From positions 17,272,201-17,336,200 of the forward strand of contig OZ026598.1 of assembly GCA_964020085.1 (NCBI GenBank): a DNA stretch of 64,000 bases. The letters run 5' to 3'. Source of the DNA: Micromussa lordhowensis. Taxonomy: Eukaryota; Cnidaria; Anthozoa; Scleractinia; Lobophylliidae. The notes beneath the pieces are model-generated. The model was given only the letters and a program-made list of their open reading frames with translations, did not search any database and was not told the origin of the DNA. The translations under genes were made by a program, and so were the position numbers. Shown in pieces: positions 10,703 to 22,599 of this stretch; position 1 is the first letter of the stretch; every line of letters starts with the position of its first letter.

Positions 10703-12350
10703 TATATGGTCGAGAACTTTACATGGCGTTAATTGCAGGGATGACTCCAGACACTTTTTCTTCTCTAAACAACGAAAAAAGAGAAAGACAATTTTAGTCT
10801 CCCTTGAGATTTTTTCAAGAAACATTACATACAAAAAAAACGCTAGCCCGCCAAATAGCCAAAGCTGATGTAGGCAGGTAGTGAGTAGGATTGTTTACTA
10901 CAAGTTCAATTTGCATTAAAGTTTTGTCTTTTAGAAATATTATTTTCAAGTTTATGCGCTTTTTATGGTGTATTTCCAGTAATAATGAACTGTAAACTGC
11001 ACTTGAAGTTGCAGAGTTTGCCAAAAGTTCGGCCACATGTTATGGTCCCCTTTATTGGATATCGATGAAGATTTTCTGTTTTTCTCTTGAATCCTACAGA
11101 TTTAAACCGTTGCAGCGTGGGGTTTTCCACCAAAACAGTGCCCCTTAAAAAACAACAGCAGCAACAACAACAAAAAAAACAACTAAAGACTTCAAAAACG
11201 AAAAAACAACCATAAATTAAATTTTGGGGTCTTTCTGGTTTTAAACCATCACAAAACTTCGCTCACCGATGCCCGCCCTTCGCAGCAAAGATAAACTTCG
11301 TAAGTCGATTAAACTGGGCATCGTCAGGTTTCCACGTTCTGTAATTTCTTCACAACACTTCCAATGGCTGCGTGTATTAGCATGTTCCCAAACGTCCCTT
11401 CTGGGCAAAGGTTCCCACAAGTAGTGAAAGTTCAGTCTCACTTGTGAAATGGTCTCCACAAGTAGCTTTAAAAGTTGTGTATTGACATGTTCCCAAAAGT
11501 CCAGTCTGGGTAAAGGTTCCCATACGTAGTGACTGACCGTTGAGTTCTTATCAGGTCCCCATAACCAAGGCCCTACAAAAAGAAATCAAGAGAAGAGGTA
11601 ACAAGCAACAAAACGTACTAAGTGTTTTGTGAATAACTGCTGGAGAAGAGGTAGTCCTCACAAGAGGGGTGGTGCAACATGGACTCCACAAGTAGCCAGA
11701 GGTATGTGTGTGTGTGTTCGTGGAATGCGTGACAATCCCAAAGAGCGTCTGTATACGAACCTATAGTTCGTCAAATCTACCCAATAATACATGTCAGAGC
11801 CCTGAAGTGGGGGAGAGCTTCAATAAGTTATTCCCTCTTCCATTTTGGCGTCTTTTTATTCATTGCAAATGACCCAAATTCCCATTTTTTTAGGGGCGAA
11901 AACTGAGGATACTCAGATTGCATTTTACTCCTTCAGGATCCTCATTAATCAGAAACTGGCTTAAACTCAAAAGCGCATATACTGAACTTGGTTGGAGAGG
12001 GACATCCTCGACTCCCACCGGGATGTTGCAGAAAATTGATTAAGATACAGCTCAGCAAAGTTCGGCAAGAGAAAAAACAGGAAGATGACATCTCTTTGTA
12101 TAAATTGGGTATAAATGTCGTTGTGGGTCAAGCAGCCAAGCGGAGCCCAATACACATAGAAACTCGTGAGTAGCTTTTCTAAAGGTAAAATGCTCGTGGG
12201 TGCGTACGCACGATGACCTCGACGGCGGCAACGGCGACGACGACGTCGCATAACATGGCGGCCATACTTCAGCTAAATAGCGATTAATTACGTATACAGG
12301 AATGGTTTCGACCTACGAATGCACTGGGAACGAGTATGGTTAGCTATTTA
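10703..12350. other. Intergenic region with weak internal duplications
   Basis: No credible gene. Around 11385-11540 the phrase 'ggttcccacaagtagtga' recurs in diverged form ('ggttcccatacgtagtga'), giving an imperfect duplication of about 110 bp. A CA/AA-rich tract lies at 11150-11200. Confidence 0.4.
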
Positions 12351-12357
12351 TAGCAAC

Positions 12358-12468
12358 CCGGTTAGTCTACTTAACCTTTTCACTCAGGTTAGCCTACTGT
12401 TCCGCTCTAACTAGCGTTCCGGTTAGCCTACAGAGCGCTCCGGTTAGCCTACTCGGTTAGCTCTTAAT
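12358..12468. repeat. Short degenerate repeat of GGTTAGCCTA
   Basis: The decamer GGTTAGCCTA and close variants (ggttagtcta, ggttagctct) occur at least five times within about 110 bp. This is a small microsatellite-like cluster with no coding sense. Confidence 0.6.
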
Positions 12469-12537
12469 ATTTGGAATGGTAACACGAAATATTCTTTAAA
12501 AAACCCAAATGACACCGGGTGCGATTCTGGCTTATGC

Positions 12538-12718
12538 CTTTTAGTACGCCTTTCAATAACATGCGGACTCTAAAATTCAAAGCTCGACCATCAATCAACT
12601 GTTCGGTGGCTCCTCTCAGCTTCCGACTACTGCCGAGCGCGGGGTAATCAAATCAAATCGTTGAGCACAGTTCAGACTGAATTTTAGAGTCCGCTTGTTA
12701 TTGAAAGGCGCAGTAAAA
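12538..12718. repeat. Inverted repeat, ~42-bp arms (possible small MITE)
   Basis: The left arm (TAGTACGCCTTTCAATAACA, continuing as tgcggactctaaaattca) is mirrored by the right arm (tgaattttagagtccgc, then TTGTTATTGAAAGGCGCAGTA). The loop is about 95 bp. No clear target duplication was identified. Confidence 0.65.
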
Positions 12719-12719
12719 T

Positions 12720-15200
12720 TGCCTTTTTCTTTTTTTCTTGGGCGCTTTCCATTCGACCTAAAATTCCGAAATTTTCGCAACGGATTCAAATGGCACGGAA
12801 ATTCCCTAGGAAAAGTTCCCGAAAATCCGGAAATTGTTGAATTTCCGAAAAGTTAACCATTCAACAGAAATATCCAGAAATTCCAGGATGAAAATCAAAT
12901 GGAACGAAAATTTTCAAGAAATGTTTTCGAAAATTTGGGTATAGCTCAGGAAGTTGTCTTCTGTTTCGGGTTAAGGCTAAAGTGACGGCGTCGAACGCAC
13001 TCTCATAATCTTTGATTACTATAAGTTGTTTAAGTATTAATGTTCCTTGTTCTCTCCATGCTATGAAAATCGGAGTAAACCACTCTAACGCGACATATTT
13101 TATCAAATAAACGTTTGAGTTTGGAATAGCCTTGTTTCTTTATCAGTTTTCTAAAGTCTTTATTCTAATTATAAAGTTCAACGAATATTCATAAATTTAT
13201 ATAATTAATGATCAGGACGATAATTAATATAGAAAGTTTACAATGAAGCAGAAGTTTCTTCAGAATTCAGATGTTTATCGAGGCAGATATATTCGCCTTG
13301 TATTTTCTCAAGATTCTTTAATTTTGGGACATAACAACAGGTGCACCCAACGGATCTGTGCCATCAAAACATCTTTCGCTCTAGAGAGGTCGTGCTGGCT
13401 GACAACTCTAGCAAAATGAGCCGGGATTAATTATAAGCTGACTGAGTTAATTTTACTCGATGCTCTATCCTAAGATATATCTACTGATAGGTAGCCATCC
13501 CCGTGAATCAATAAAATAATAACGGATACTGCAATAAATAATAAGTGTAGTGAGCGGTACAATGCCTGTGCACATGCGTTATAATTGTGGTACATTTCTG
13601 CGCCGTTCTCTACCGCAAAACAACCAATTAAAACTACCAACTTTTGTGTATTCTGGACATTGCCAGAAATAATGGACATTTCACGCCCGTGATTAATTGT
13701 CAGCGGCATCTCATTTTCAAAATGGCGGACAAAAACTATCGCAGTCGGGGAAAGCGTGTTCCCTACGATATTTTAAATAATTTGAGCTCTGTGGATCTGT
13801 TTTACGAGTAAAAAAAAAAAAAACGAGAAAAAAGCATCTTCAAAAACATTTTTCGGTATCTACCAGGGCGAGCGGCTGATAACAAGGAAACAGGACTCAG
13901 ATGTGCGTAAACTGTACCTCACTAACACATGCATTCAGCCCCGTAGCTTTGAATAAACGTATCATTAACGAAAGATGGTATCACTCCAACCTTTTAGGGA
14001 ACCAAATTTCTTGTAAAATGGAAATTGTACAGCTCATTTGAGAATACCTGGGAAGCTATATACTTTGTGGGCCGGTGTGGGCCGGTGTGTTATAATTTTC
14101 CCGCGTTTTACTTCTATTAAAACCAAGCCTGGTATGCTAATCGAGGACTTTTAGAAGTCTGGAACCTAGTTTACAAACAAAATGGCGACTGGGTGAAGTT
14201 TGGGTTTGCGAAGCTTTTCCTTTTGCCAGTCCAACTAAAATGGGTCGTTCACAAATATGGCCTCCATTACAGGACTTTAGCTGGAAAACTGAGGGAAATA
14301 ATGGCCTGTGGAAGTATTTTGCAGTACAGAAATCATCCTTTTTATGGCTGTTTGGGAAAGATCTTACATCGCAGAAGTTATATCGAGTCGGGCAAATTTA
14401 CTTCATTGAAGGGTTTATCCTCTAATCGACGAGCACTTCGCACGAGTTCGGCAAGATTTTAAGACAATGTATGAAGAAATGGAGCGTACAACGAAGGATA
14501 AAAGTGGCAACTTCGGGAAGTAAGTAAACCTACTTTAAATTAGCCGTTTTTAATCTAGATGAGAAGGTTACACAGTGCTTATCATGTTTCGAGTCGGGCA
14601 CCGGAGACCCGTAAGCTCAGAATCGATATATTTGAACAAGTTTCCTTTTCTCCATACATTTTCTTATACGATTTCACAGCCATTATGGCCTGAGTGCGCA
14701 CGCGCAACCGCCATCTTGACCCAAATTTCTGGCAATGAGAACGTGAACCACGACGGCTAATCAAGTTTTAAAATGTCAATCTCCAATTTTGGAACTGTCT
14801 TTCGCATTTGAGAGCTCATATACAAACTTAACGAATGTAAATTCATTTGAGATTCGTGGGTTGAATATTGATCAGCGTTGTCCTTGACTTCCTTTGTCAC
14901 GGTGATGTTGTTTGTGGCGCTTGGAATGATGAAGATGATGACGATCGTACTCGCTTCAAGGACATTCTCTGTTGTTTTCTATAACAGTCGGTAAAACGGG
15001 TCTTGACAGTAAAACCATCTGCTTGCCTAGTTCAGTTTTTCACAAGTCATCCGTGGATCTGACATGAAAACAAGATAATTAAAAAGCACGCTAGTACGCC
15101 ATCGCCTTTGCGGTCACATGATTTCTCGTACAGCCCTCTCCCTCACGCACATGTAGTAAGCTCATATAAAAAAATACGTTGATATTGTCCTTTATTGCAG
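12720..15200. other. Intergenic region upstream of a receptor gene
   Basis: About 2.5 kb without a credible gene. The segment 13270-13330 ('gaggcagatatattcgcc ... ttttctcaagattctttaa') recurs in altered form near 16657 and 24362, another sign of shared receptor-flank ancestry. Confidence 0.45.
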
Positions 15201-15222
15201 AGTGGAAAACTTCCGCAGAGTG

Positions 15223-16158
15223 ATGGCAACAGCAAACCTTTCTGGAGATAGCAAGCAGAAAGCAGTGGAGCAACTGTTCTGCTCGGCAAACTTAGCAGCA
15301 GCAGCTGAAATCCACGGCCAGTTGACATTTCTCTCAGTTTTAAACATTTTTCTCTCCATTACATCGTTTCTTGGAAATGCTCTGATCCTAGCCGCTCTTC
15401 ACAAGGAGTCTTCTCTTAATTCACCGTCCAAACTCTTGCTTCGCTGCCTTGCAACAACTGATCTTTGTGTTGGTCTTATTTCAGAACCTCTTGCGATTGC
15501 CTACTGGATGTCTGTACTGAATGATCACTGGAATATTTGTCCATACGTATCAGCGGCGAGTGTTATATCAGGTACAATTTTGTCTGGAGTGTCTCTGTTG
15601 ACAATGACTGCAATAAGCGTGGACAGACTTCTCGCCCTGTTGTTGGCGCTGAGATACAGACAAGTTGTAACTTTGAAGCGAACCTGCATGATCGTTGTCA
15701 CCGTATGGGTTTTGCCCATTGCCATAACAGCGATGTACTTCTGGAATCTCCTTATAACCTTGTTGTTAATCGCGATAGCGGAGTCACTGTGCCTATTGAC
15801 CTCAATCATCTCTTACACAAAGATTTTTCTAACCCTTCGTCGTCATCAAGCTCAATTACAAGACCAGTCTCAACAAACAGGCCAAACAAGTTCACTGAAC
15901 ATAGCGAGATACAAAAAAGCAGTGTACAGTGCACTTTGGTTGCAACTGACCCTGGTGGCTTGTTATATTCCCCAAGGTATAGTTTCAGCTTTGGTGCCTA
16001 CCAATGGACTATCTTCAACCGTTTTTCTCGCTAGTAATTATACAGCCACATTAGTTTTCTTAAACTCATCATTAAACCCGATTCTTTACTGCTGGAAGAT
16101 GCAAGAAGTGAGACAAGCAGTAAAGGACACAATCAGACAAGTGCTTTGCTGTTTATAG
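15223..16158 (+). CDS. Rhodopsin-family G protein-coupled receptor
   Basis: A 311-residue seven-transmembrane receptor. The ATG at 15223 is preferred because the in-frame extension begins at GTG directly after a 'tttattgcag' splice-acceptor-like sequence, which is also seen upstream of the 56686 paralogue; the 5' UTR is therefore probably spliced. Landmarks are GNALILAALHKES (TM1), ATTDLCVGL (TM2), SVDRLLAL at the DRY position (TM3) and [11 protein letters not shown] (TM7), then a short tail with CC. The third intracellular loop is short and rich in Q. It is the closest match in this window to the 55745-56686 gene, with the two lying in opposite orientation. The ligand is unknown. Confidence 0.9.
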   Translation: MATANLSGDSKQKAVEQLFCSANLAAAAEIHGQLTFLSVLNIFLSITSFLGNALILAALHKESSLNSPSKLLLRCLATTDLCVGLISEPLAIAYWMSVLNDHWNICPYVSAASVISGTILSGVSLLTMTAISVDRLLALLLALRYRQVVTLKRTCMIVVTVWVLPIAITAMYFWNLLITLLLIAIAESLCLLTSIISYTKIFLTLRRHQAQLQDQSQQTGQTSSLNIARYKKAVYSALWLQLTLVACYIPQGIVSALVPTNGLSSTVFLASNYTATLVFLNSSLNPILYCWKMQEVRQAVKDTIRQVLCCL

Positions 16159-16870
16159 AGTTAGCTTGTTGAGTTCTATCAACCCTTAGCTTACCAAGAA
16201 AAGATAATAATGAACGGTTAAGAACACATATCCTGAAAGCTCTCTTAGCTCTGTCTTGAAACAGTAAAACTTCATTGGTGTAAAATAAAAATTTGTTTTG
16301 AACTTGAAATGAAGATGTTATCTCCTTCAGTTGAAACAAAATCTTTTTGTCAAGAGTGGTAATTAGCATAACCAGAACGCGGGTTAATTATAGCGGGTTA
16401 AGCTTAGGTGATGTGTATTTTCTTCAAAATACAGAGAGAGAGGAAGCCTATAGATCGTAGACCTGAACTGGATCTTGCATTTCAGTGTAGAACGGCTTTC
16501 TTTCATTGATCAAAAAATGTCCGGAAAAGTTCGATTGTGTTCAATTGGGTTGACGACGAAACGCAGGAAATGTGACTTAATTTTAGAAGTAAACGTTTGA
16601 GTTCACAGATTATAGGCAGGTCTTTGCATGACAACAATGATCACGCAGCTGACGCGCATTGAGGCAGATGTTCGCTATCAATTTTATTTTCTCAAGATGC
16701 GTCACTATTGTCGGTAAATTAAACTGAGAGCAAGAATGGACAAAATAAAGAAGACCTGTTGTATAGAAAAATGCTTCAAAGATTCCTAAAATAAGTACAA
16801 ACATTAAAGACAGTATCCGGTTGAGCTCGGTTTGATCACTTGTTTTTCTCCGTTAAGGTATAGTAATATA
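16159..16870. other. Intergenic region between a receptor and a receptor relic
   Basis: About 700 bp with no gene. Downstream UTR-like sequence (ttaccaagaaaagataataa, then 'cggttaag') parallels the 3' flanks of the other receptor copies. Confidence 0.5.
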
Positions 16871-17029
16871 GCGGCGCCGACTTCATTAAACCCGATTCTT
16901 TACTGCTGGAAGATAGAAGAAGTGAGACAAGCACTAAAGGAAACAATAAGACAAGTTCTTTGCTGTACATTGTCAGTGTTAGCTCTTGTTGAGTTATATC
17001 ATCTCTTAACCTTCAAGGAAAAGACGTAA
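16870..17029 (+). pseudogene. Receptor C-terminal relic
   Basis: Only the last ~35 codons of a receptor are present: [17 protein letters not shown] and a tail ending RQVLCC, followed by divergent codons. The seven-helix body is missing. It is duplicated in inverted orientation at 55395-55510, where the same upstream junction ('ggcgccgac.tcatt') is kept. The truncation therefore happened before the duplication. Confidence 0.8.
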
Positions 17030-17160
17030 ACGATAATTAACGGACATTGAGGAATGTTTCCCCAAAGCTGTTTTAAGAGAGTTTAGAGTAGAGTTTCTCT
17101 TTATTCCATGTATTATTTCCAACATTAAAAATTTCATGATTAGAAATTTGTTTCCAAGAT

Positions 17161-18130
17161 TAGTATAGGAAATAGCACGGTTTCTAGGGGTATTTGGGAT
17201 AAATACCGCGAGTGATATTTCAAAATTCGCCAAAATATCACGGGCCGCCGCGGCGAGTGATATTTGGAGAGTTTTGAAATATCACGAGCCGGTATTTATA
17301 CCAAATACCCCGAAGAAACCGTGCTATTTTTTGTTTATACTACAAGGCAAAGAAATTTCGCATCTTGTAACGCGTTTTAGTCACGCGCGAGTGATTGGTT
17401 TTACTACAACATGTGATCAAACATGTGATCGCACAAAGGTCACACATGTTCAAATGATTTTCGCTTCAACTGCGATAAAACAGTACTTGAATACCTGTAA
17501 ATATTTTTTGAAGGGTACATTTTGAACAGCCTAATCGTCAATCGAAGTTTATCAATAGATTTTTAACCGATTCTGCTTGTGTGGAAACTTGGACTTTGGG
17601 CTTTCATTTAAGCAGCAAGCGGTGAAAATTGTTGGCTATTTAAGCTTATCGTTTCTTTGGTCACCACAGCAGCGGAAAATAGTTTCCAGCGGACGACGTT
17701 TACTTCTGGTTGCTTGTGCTTCTGAACTGTTGAATAAAGACTGAAAGGAACCGTTTTTCGTTCTCTCACCTTCTTCGATAGCAGTTAAAAGAGCGCTCGA
17801 CGATAAAGCTATGCACCGAACTTCGTCAGCTGAGTTGGTTCGCGTTGCAGCTCACTGAAAATATCAGGACTGTATCCTTTGCCTTCCACCTTAAATCGAC
17901 GATACAGTGACCTAGATCTTTGTACATTCTTTGCTGTTTCCATATCTTGGTAATTTCCTTTAGCTCTTGCAGTTTTTTCCACATAATTTTGAAAATCTTT
18001 CCGCCATATTGTTTCGATCATTTAGGTTTCCATGGAAACTGAAATTTTTACATGTAAGTATTTCAAATTTGGCAGAAATACTACTGGTCTTAGCCAATCG
18101 CATTTGAGAAATTTCTTAGCCTGTAGTATA
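17161..18130. mobile_element. ~970-bp inserted element identified by an internal empty-site comparison
   Basis: Receptor 3'-flanking sequence reading '...tttccaagat' stops at 17160 and resumes at 18131 ('atatttgaaac...'). The homologous flanks at 18330-18390 and (complement) 55215-55270 are continuous there. The inserted segment begins TAGTATAGGAAATAGCACGG and ends with GTAGTATA. It contains a strong palindrome at its left end and one small minus-strand open frame (17809-18021, 70 codons) that I do not recognise. The element class is unknown; a TA target duplication is possible. Confidence 0.7.
17169..17328. repeat. Palindrome at the left end of the inserted element
   Basis: The arm 'aatagcacggtttctagggg' with 'tatttgggataaataccg' is mirrored by 'cggtatttataccaaata' with 'ccccgaagaaaccgtgctat', separated by a GC-rich centre containing inverted 'gtgatatttc' motifs. 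It could form a large hairpin. Confidence 0.8.
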
Positions 18131-18196
18131 ATATTTGAAACTAAGACAAGAAATGAAATTTGTGTCAATTATTATTGCCGTATTTAATTTATTCTT

Positions 18197-18400
18197 AAGC
18201 TTACTAGGAAAAGATGAAAACGATAATTAACGGATATTGAGAAAGGTTTCCCCAATGAGCCGTTTTAACACAGCCTTAAGTGAGTGAAGAGTAGAACTTA
18301 CTTACGTTAGATTTCCAACATTGAAAAGTTTCATTATTAAAAATTTGTTTCCAAATTTTTTATTTGAAATTAAGACAAAAAATGAAATTCGTGTCAATTA
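18197..18400. repeat. Second copy of receptor 3'-flank sequence
   Basis: This stretch ('aacgataattaacggatatt', 'tttcattattaaaaatttg') duplicates 17030-17160 plus 18131-18180 on the same strand, and 55190-55345 on the opposite strand. It supplies the empty-site control for the 17161-18130 insertion. Confidence 0.75.
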
Positions 18401-18835
18401 TTGCTGACGTTTTTTTTATTTATTCAAACATTGTCTTTTTGTCAGGCAAAAGAGTTAAATTTAAATAACCATTGCGGGGGTTAGTTCAGTTAAGTTGCCT
18501 TGTTGCTTTCATTAAAACTTACGTAAGAAGTTGAGAAATCAGAGAACAATGTAGAACGGCCATTTCTGTGGTCAAGTGATAAATTTGCAGTTGATGGCGT
18601 CCCGGAAATGCAATTCGGGAAAACGTTCGATTTTGTATTCAGTTTAGATTAGTCTGATTTTTCCAAGAGTAGCCTTTATTTACAAAATAAATTAATGATT
18701 GTAAAATCATGATCGGGAAGTTAACATAAATAGTTGACACTCGAGCAGCTGTTTCTACAGAATTTTTTCAAGATCTGTCATTTTTGAAATAATAGTCGAT
18801 ATAGTCAGTGTACCGTCGCGGAGGGTTGTCCAATA
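18401..18835. other. Intergenic sequence shared with the Polinton left flank
   Basis: Bases 18550-18640 ('gtagaacggccatttctgtg' and following) occur in inverted orientation at 31995-32090, directly beside the Polinton insertion point. No gene is visible. Confidence 0.6.
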
Positions 18836-18837
18836 CT

Positions 18838-19818
18838 CACAAACAAACTCCAATGGAATATCATTCATTCCAATGGTATTCCATTGGTGATATGCATATT
18901 ATTACGAGGACTTATAATATTTTCTTCGGCTTAAGGCTGTGAAGGGGTGCATTCTACTTGTCCATTGGTACGATTGGTACGATTGGTACCAATGGACCGG
19001 AATATCATTCATTCCAATGGTATTCCATTGGTGAAATGCAAATCATTACGGGCACTTAGAATATTTTCTACAGCTTCAGGCTGTGAGGGGGTGCATTCTA
19101 CTTGTCCATTGGTACGATTGGTATGATTGGTACCAATAGAATATCATTCATCCATTGGTATTCTATTGGTGAAACGTATATCATTATGGGGACTTAGAAT
19201 ATTTCCCTCCGCTTAAGGCTGTGAGGGGGTGCATTATACTGGTCAATTGGTACGATTGGTACGATTGGTAGCAATGGAATATCATTCATTCCAAAGGTAT
19301 TCCATTGGTGATATGCATATCATTACGGGGACTTATAATATTTTCTTCGGCTTAAGGCTGTGAAGGGGTGCATTCTACTTGTCCATTGGTACGATTGGTA
19401 CGATTGGTACCAATGGAATATCATTCATTCCAATGGTATTCCATTGGTGAAACGCATATCATTATGGGCACTTAGAATGCAATTGGTACAATAGAATATT
19501 TCCTTTAGCTTCAGGCTGCGAGGGGGTGCATTCTACTTGTCCATTGGTACGATTGGTACGATTGGTACCAATGGAATATCATTCATTCCATTGGTATTCT
19601 ACTGATGAAACACATATCATTATGGGCACTTAGAATGCAATTGGTACCAATGGAATATCATTCATGCCATTGGTATTCCATTGGTGAAACGCATATCATT
19701 ATGGGCACTTAGAATGCAATTGGTACAATAGAATATTTCCTTAGCTTCAGGCTGCGAGGGGGTGCATTCTACTTGTCCATTGGTACGATTGGTACCAATG
19801 GAATATCATTCATTCGGC
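18838..19818. repeat. Minisatellite array, ~150-180 bp units, TTGGTACGATTGGTACCAATGG core
   Basis: About six irregular units share 'tgcattctacttgtccattg', then two or three 'gtacgattg' repeats, 'accaatggaatatcattcat', 'ggtattccattggtgaaa' and 'cttagaatattt'. Many units contain ATTGG/CCAAT words and GGTACC palindromes. Units are deleted or expanded relative to each other, as expected for unequal crossing-over. No open frame spans the array. Confidence 0.85.
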
Positions 19819-19829
19819 TCGCCCGCTTT

Positions 19830-20668
19830 AACAACGAAAAACATACAGTTGTATTTTGCGTGTGTTTGGGCTCTCGCGCTCTGAGAACGAAAAATATACT
19901 TTGTATTTAGCGTGTGCTTGGGCTCACACTCTTCAATTCAAGAACGAAGAATATACATTGTATTTCAGTAGCGCGTGTTTGCGCTCACACGCTTTAAGAA
20001 CGAAGAATATACATTGTATTTCGTGCGTGTTTGGGCTCGCACGCTTTAAGAACGAAGAATATACATCGTATTTAGCGTCTGTTTGCGCTCGCACACTTTA
20101 AGAACGAAGAATATACATTGTATTTAGCGTGTGTTTGCGCTGGCACGCTTTAAGAACGAAGAATATACATCGTATTAAGCGTGTGTTTGCGCTCGAATAT
20201 TTTAAGAACGAAGAATATTTATAGTATTTAACGTGTGGTTGGGCTCGCACGCTTGAAGAATGAAGAATATACGCTGTATTGAGCGTGTGTTTGGGCTCGC
20301 ACTCTGTAAGAACGAAGAATATACATTGTATTTAGCGTGTGTTTGGGCTCGCACGCTTTAAGAACGAATAATATACATTGTATTTAGCGTGTGTTTGGGC
20401 TCGCACGCTTTAAGAACGAAGAATATACATTGTATTTTTCGTGTGTTTGCGCTCGCACCCTTTAAGAACGAAGAATATACATAGTATTTAACGTGTGTTT
20501 GGGATCGCACGCTTGAAGAACGAAGAATATACGCTGTATTCAGCGTGTGCTTGGGCTCACACTCTGTAAGAACGAAGAATATACATTGTATTTAGCGTGT
20601 TTGAGCTCGCACTCTTTAAGAACGAAGAATATACATTACATTTAGCGCTTTTGGGCTTGCACACTTAA
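19830..20668. repeat. Tandem repeat array, ~60-bp unit
   Basis: The unit contains 'aagaacgaagaatatacatt', 'gtatttagcgtgtgtttg' and 'ggctcgcacgcttt', and is repeated about 13 times with substitutions. Some units read as a short open frame (19856-20101), but this is a product of the repeat and not a gene. Spacing and degeneracy argue against CRISPR: there is no constant repeat with unique spacers. Confidence 0.9.
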
Positions 20669-20689
20669 CGCAGTTTAGAAATGGCATAC

Positions 20690-21062
20690 CGATCGACTGT
20701 ATACTTTTCCATATGCAGTCTACAAATGGAGCACCGATCGGCTGCCTCCTTTTCCATTGGTACCAATGGTACCAATGGTACCAATGGTACCAATGGTACC
20801 AATGGTACCAATCGACAAATAGTTTATGCGCTGCCCTGAGGTGTTAATATATGCAGTTTACAAAAGGAGCGCCGATCGGCTGCCTCCTCTTCCATTGGTA
20901 CCATTGGTACCAATGGTACAAATAGTTTACGCGCGGCCCTCAGGTGTTAATATATGCAGCCTACAAATAGAGCACCGTTCGGCTGCCTCCTTTTCCATTG
21001 GTGCCATTGGTACCAATGGTTCCATTGGTGAGGGTTTTTTGACGATTGGTACCTGTTTGTAT
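20690..21062. repeat. TGGTACCAAT palindromic array (KpnI-site cluster)
   Basis: Perfect iterations of TACCAATGG at 20758-20812, followed by two larger units of roughly 110 bp ('gcaccgatcggctgcctcc', 'ccattggtaccattggtacc', 'cctcaggtgttaatatatgc'). The core GGTACC is palindromic, so the array could extrude hairpins. Together with 18838-20668 it makes 2.2 kb of continuous minisatellite. Confidence 0.85.
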
Positions 21063-21336
21063 ATATTGGACATGTGTGCCGTCGCGGGTGCATTAATAAA
21101 GGGCCCATGGGCTTGAACAGGTTTATTTCGATGCAAAACTGTAAAAACTGAAAATAACATGATGCCGTGAGTGGCAGAGAACAAAAGGCGGAAAAATACA
21201 ATATAATAAACGACAGAAAACTTACGCCTTTCCGGGCTAAAAAGGGCACCGCGTGGTCGGACTAACTGAAAACTCACTCTCGCGCATGCTCGGAAGTAAT
21301 GACGTAAAATCGAATGCTAACTAAAACGTGACATAC
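21063..21336. other. Non-coding linker
   Basis: Overlapping short minus-strand open frames here extend into the minisatellite and are not credible genes. Nothing else is seen. Confidence 0.4.
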
Positions 21337-22240
21337 TTAAGGTGGCTCCCTAGAGTTTTTCTTAGACTCATTAGCGCGCGCTACCATTGCGTGTCAAACG
21401 CAATTACTTACTTACGTCAGTGATAATCACGCGTTCAAAAATGACGCAAGTAACCCTAAGAAGAAACGAAAACCACTTCAGCACTTGAAATAATAATAAT
21501 AATAAATAGGTGCTTATAGGGCGCATTTCTAACCTCAATGCGCCTTAAGGCGTTAAATCACTTCGGTATAAGCAGCAATAGTTTCAAACACCGTTCAAAC
21601 ATGTGTTTATGACAAAATACGACAAAAAAGCTCTATATGCTCTCTGTATGCGATATATGGCGTCACCTGAGCGCGTGCCTAAATGAATACCCACGCGATA
21701 CCACGCGTGTTTTTCTGATTTTTGTGACGTCACTTGCGAAAATAAATGCTAATTTTCTCACGTTTCCTTCGGTGAATTTTTTTTAAATTTGGCTCAGTTG
21801 TAATCACATAAAATTCCTATAAAATACCCTATTATTGTTAAAATCTGTCAGAGCTAATCTCATATATTTAGAATAATGACAAATTACAGAATACTGGAAA
21901 ACCCCTCTGAACAACCTTGACTTTTTACCAGTTCAAAATGTCAGGTAATATCATTTTCATGATATGGCGAAGTATGAAACAATTTAACCGAAGGAAAGTA
22001 TAAGTATTAAGGAGTTTAGGTCAAAATAGGTCAAAATAAGGAATATATCTGCCTGTCGTTGGATGAGATGTTACCATGGTAACGGCTTTAATCCGAAAAT
22101 TGAAAACCAAAACATAAGCCTTATTTTAACAGCACTCATACTGGTAAATCTCCAAGGGGAAAACTTTAAGAGAAGTTTCCTTTTCTAACTCGCGCTTTTT
22201 AGGGAGGGTGTTTCGTAATAACTCTAGGGAGCCACCTTAA
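21337..22240. mobile_element. TTAA-flanked MITE, ~900 bp
   Basis: The left end TTAAGGTGGCTCCCTAGAG and the right end CTCTAGGGAGCCACCTTAA are exact inverted copies. TTAA on both sides is the target preference of piggyBac-superfamily elements. There is no transposase inside, so it would be non-autonomous. The element at 26964-27755 shares the TTAAGGTGGC start. Confidence 0.75.
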
Positions 22241-22599
22241 CAATGAGATAAGGCGCACGGGTGCCGTTACAGTCAGTAATCTCACAGTAAAGTTGGACAA
22301 ATTAAAGACTACCTGTTCTTAATGATAACTTAGGAAAGCGCACCGATCTTCGATATAACAGCATCAATAGATCCTATTCTACGGTGGCTCAGAAGGCTCA
22401 AACACAAACAAAAAAGAAAACGCAAACAAAAAAACGGAAACACAAATTAAAAAAAGAAAACGCGAATTAAAAAAAGAAAACGTAAATTAAAAAAAGAAAA
22501 CGCAAACAAAAAATGAAAACGCAAACAAAAAAGCAAAACGCAAATAAAAAAAAAGAAAACAGGAAACTGACTCGAAGGGCCTGAGCTCCAGGATTGCAT

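Noticed and set aside
19830..20668. CRISPR-like array
   Set aside because: Units are tandem degenerate repeats without unique spacers, in a eukaryotic context.
20826..21277. Open frames of 96-116 codons across the minisatellite edge
   Set aside because: They derive from repeat units and read on both strands; no protein similarity.
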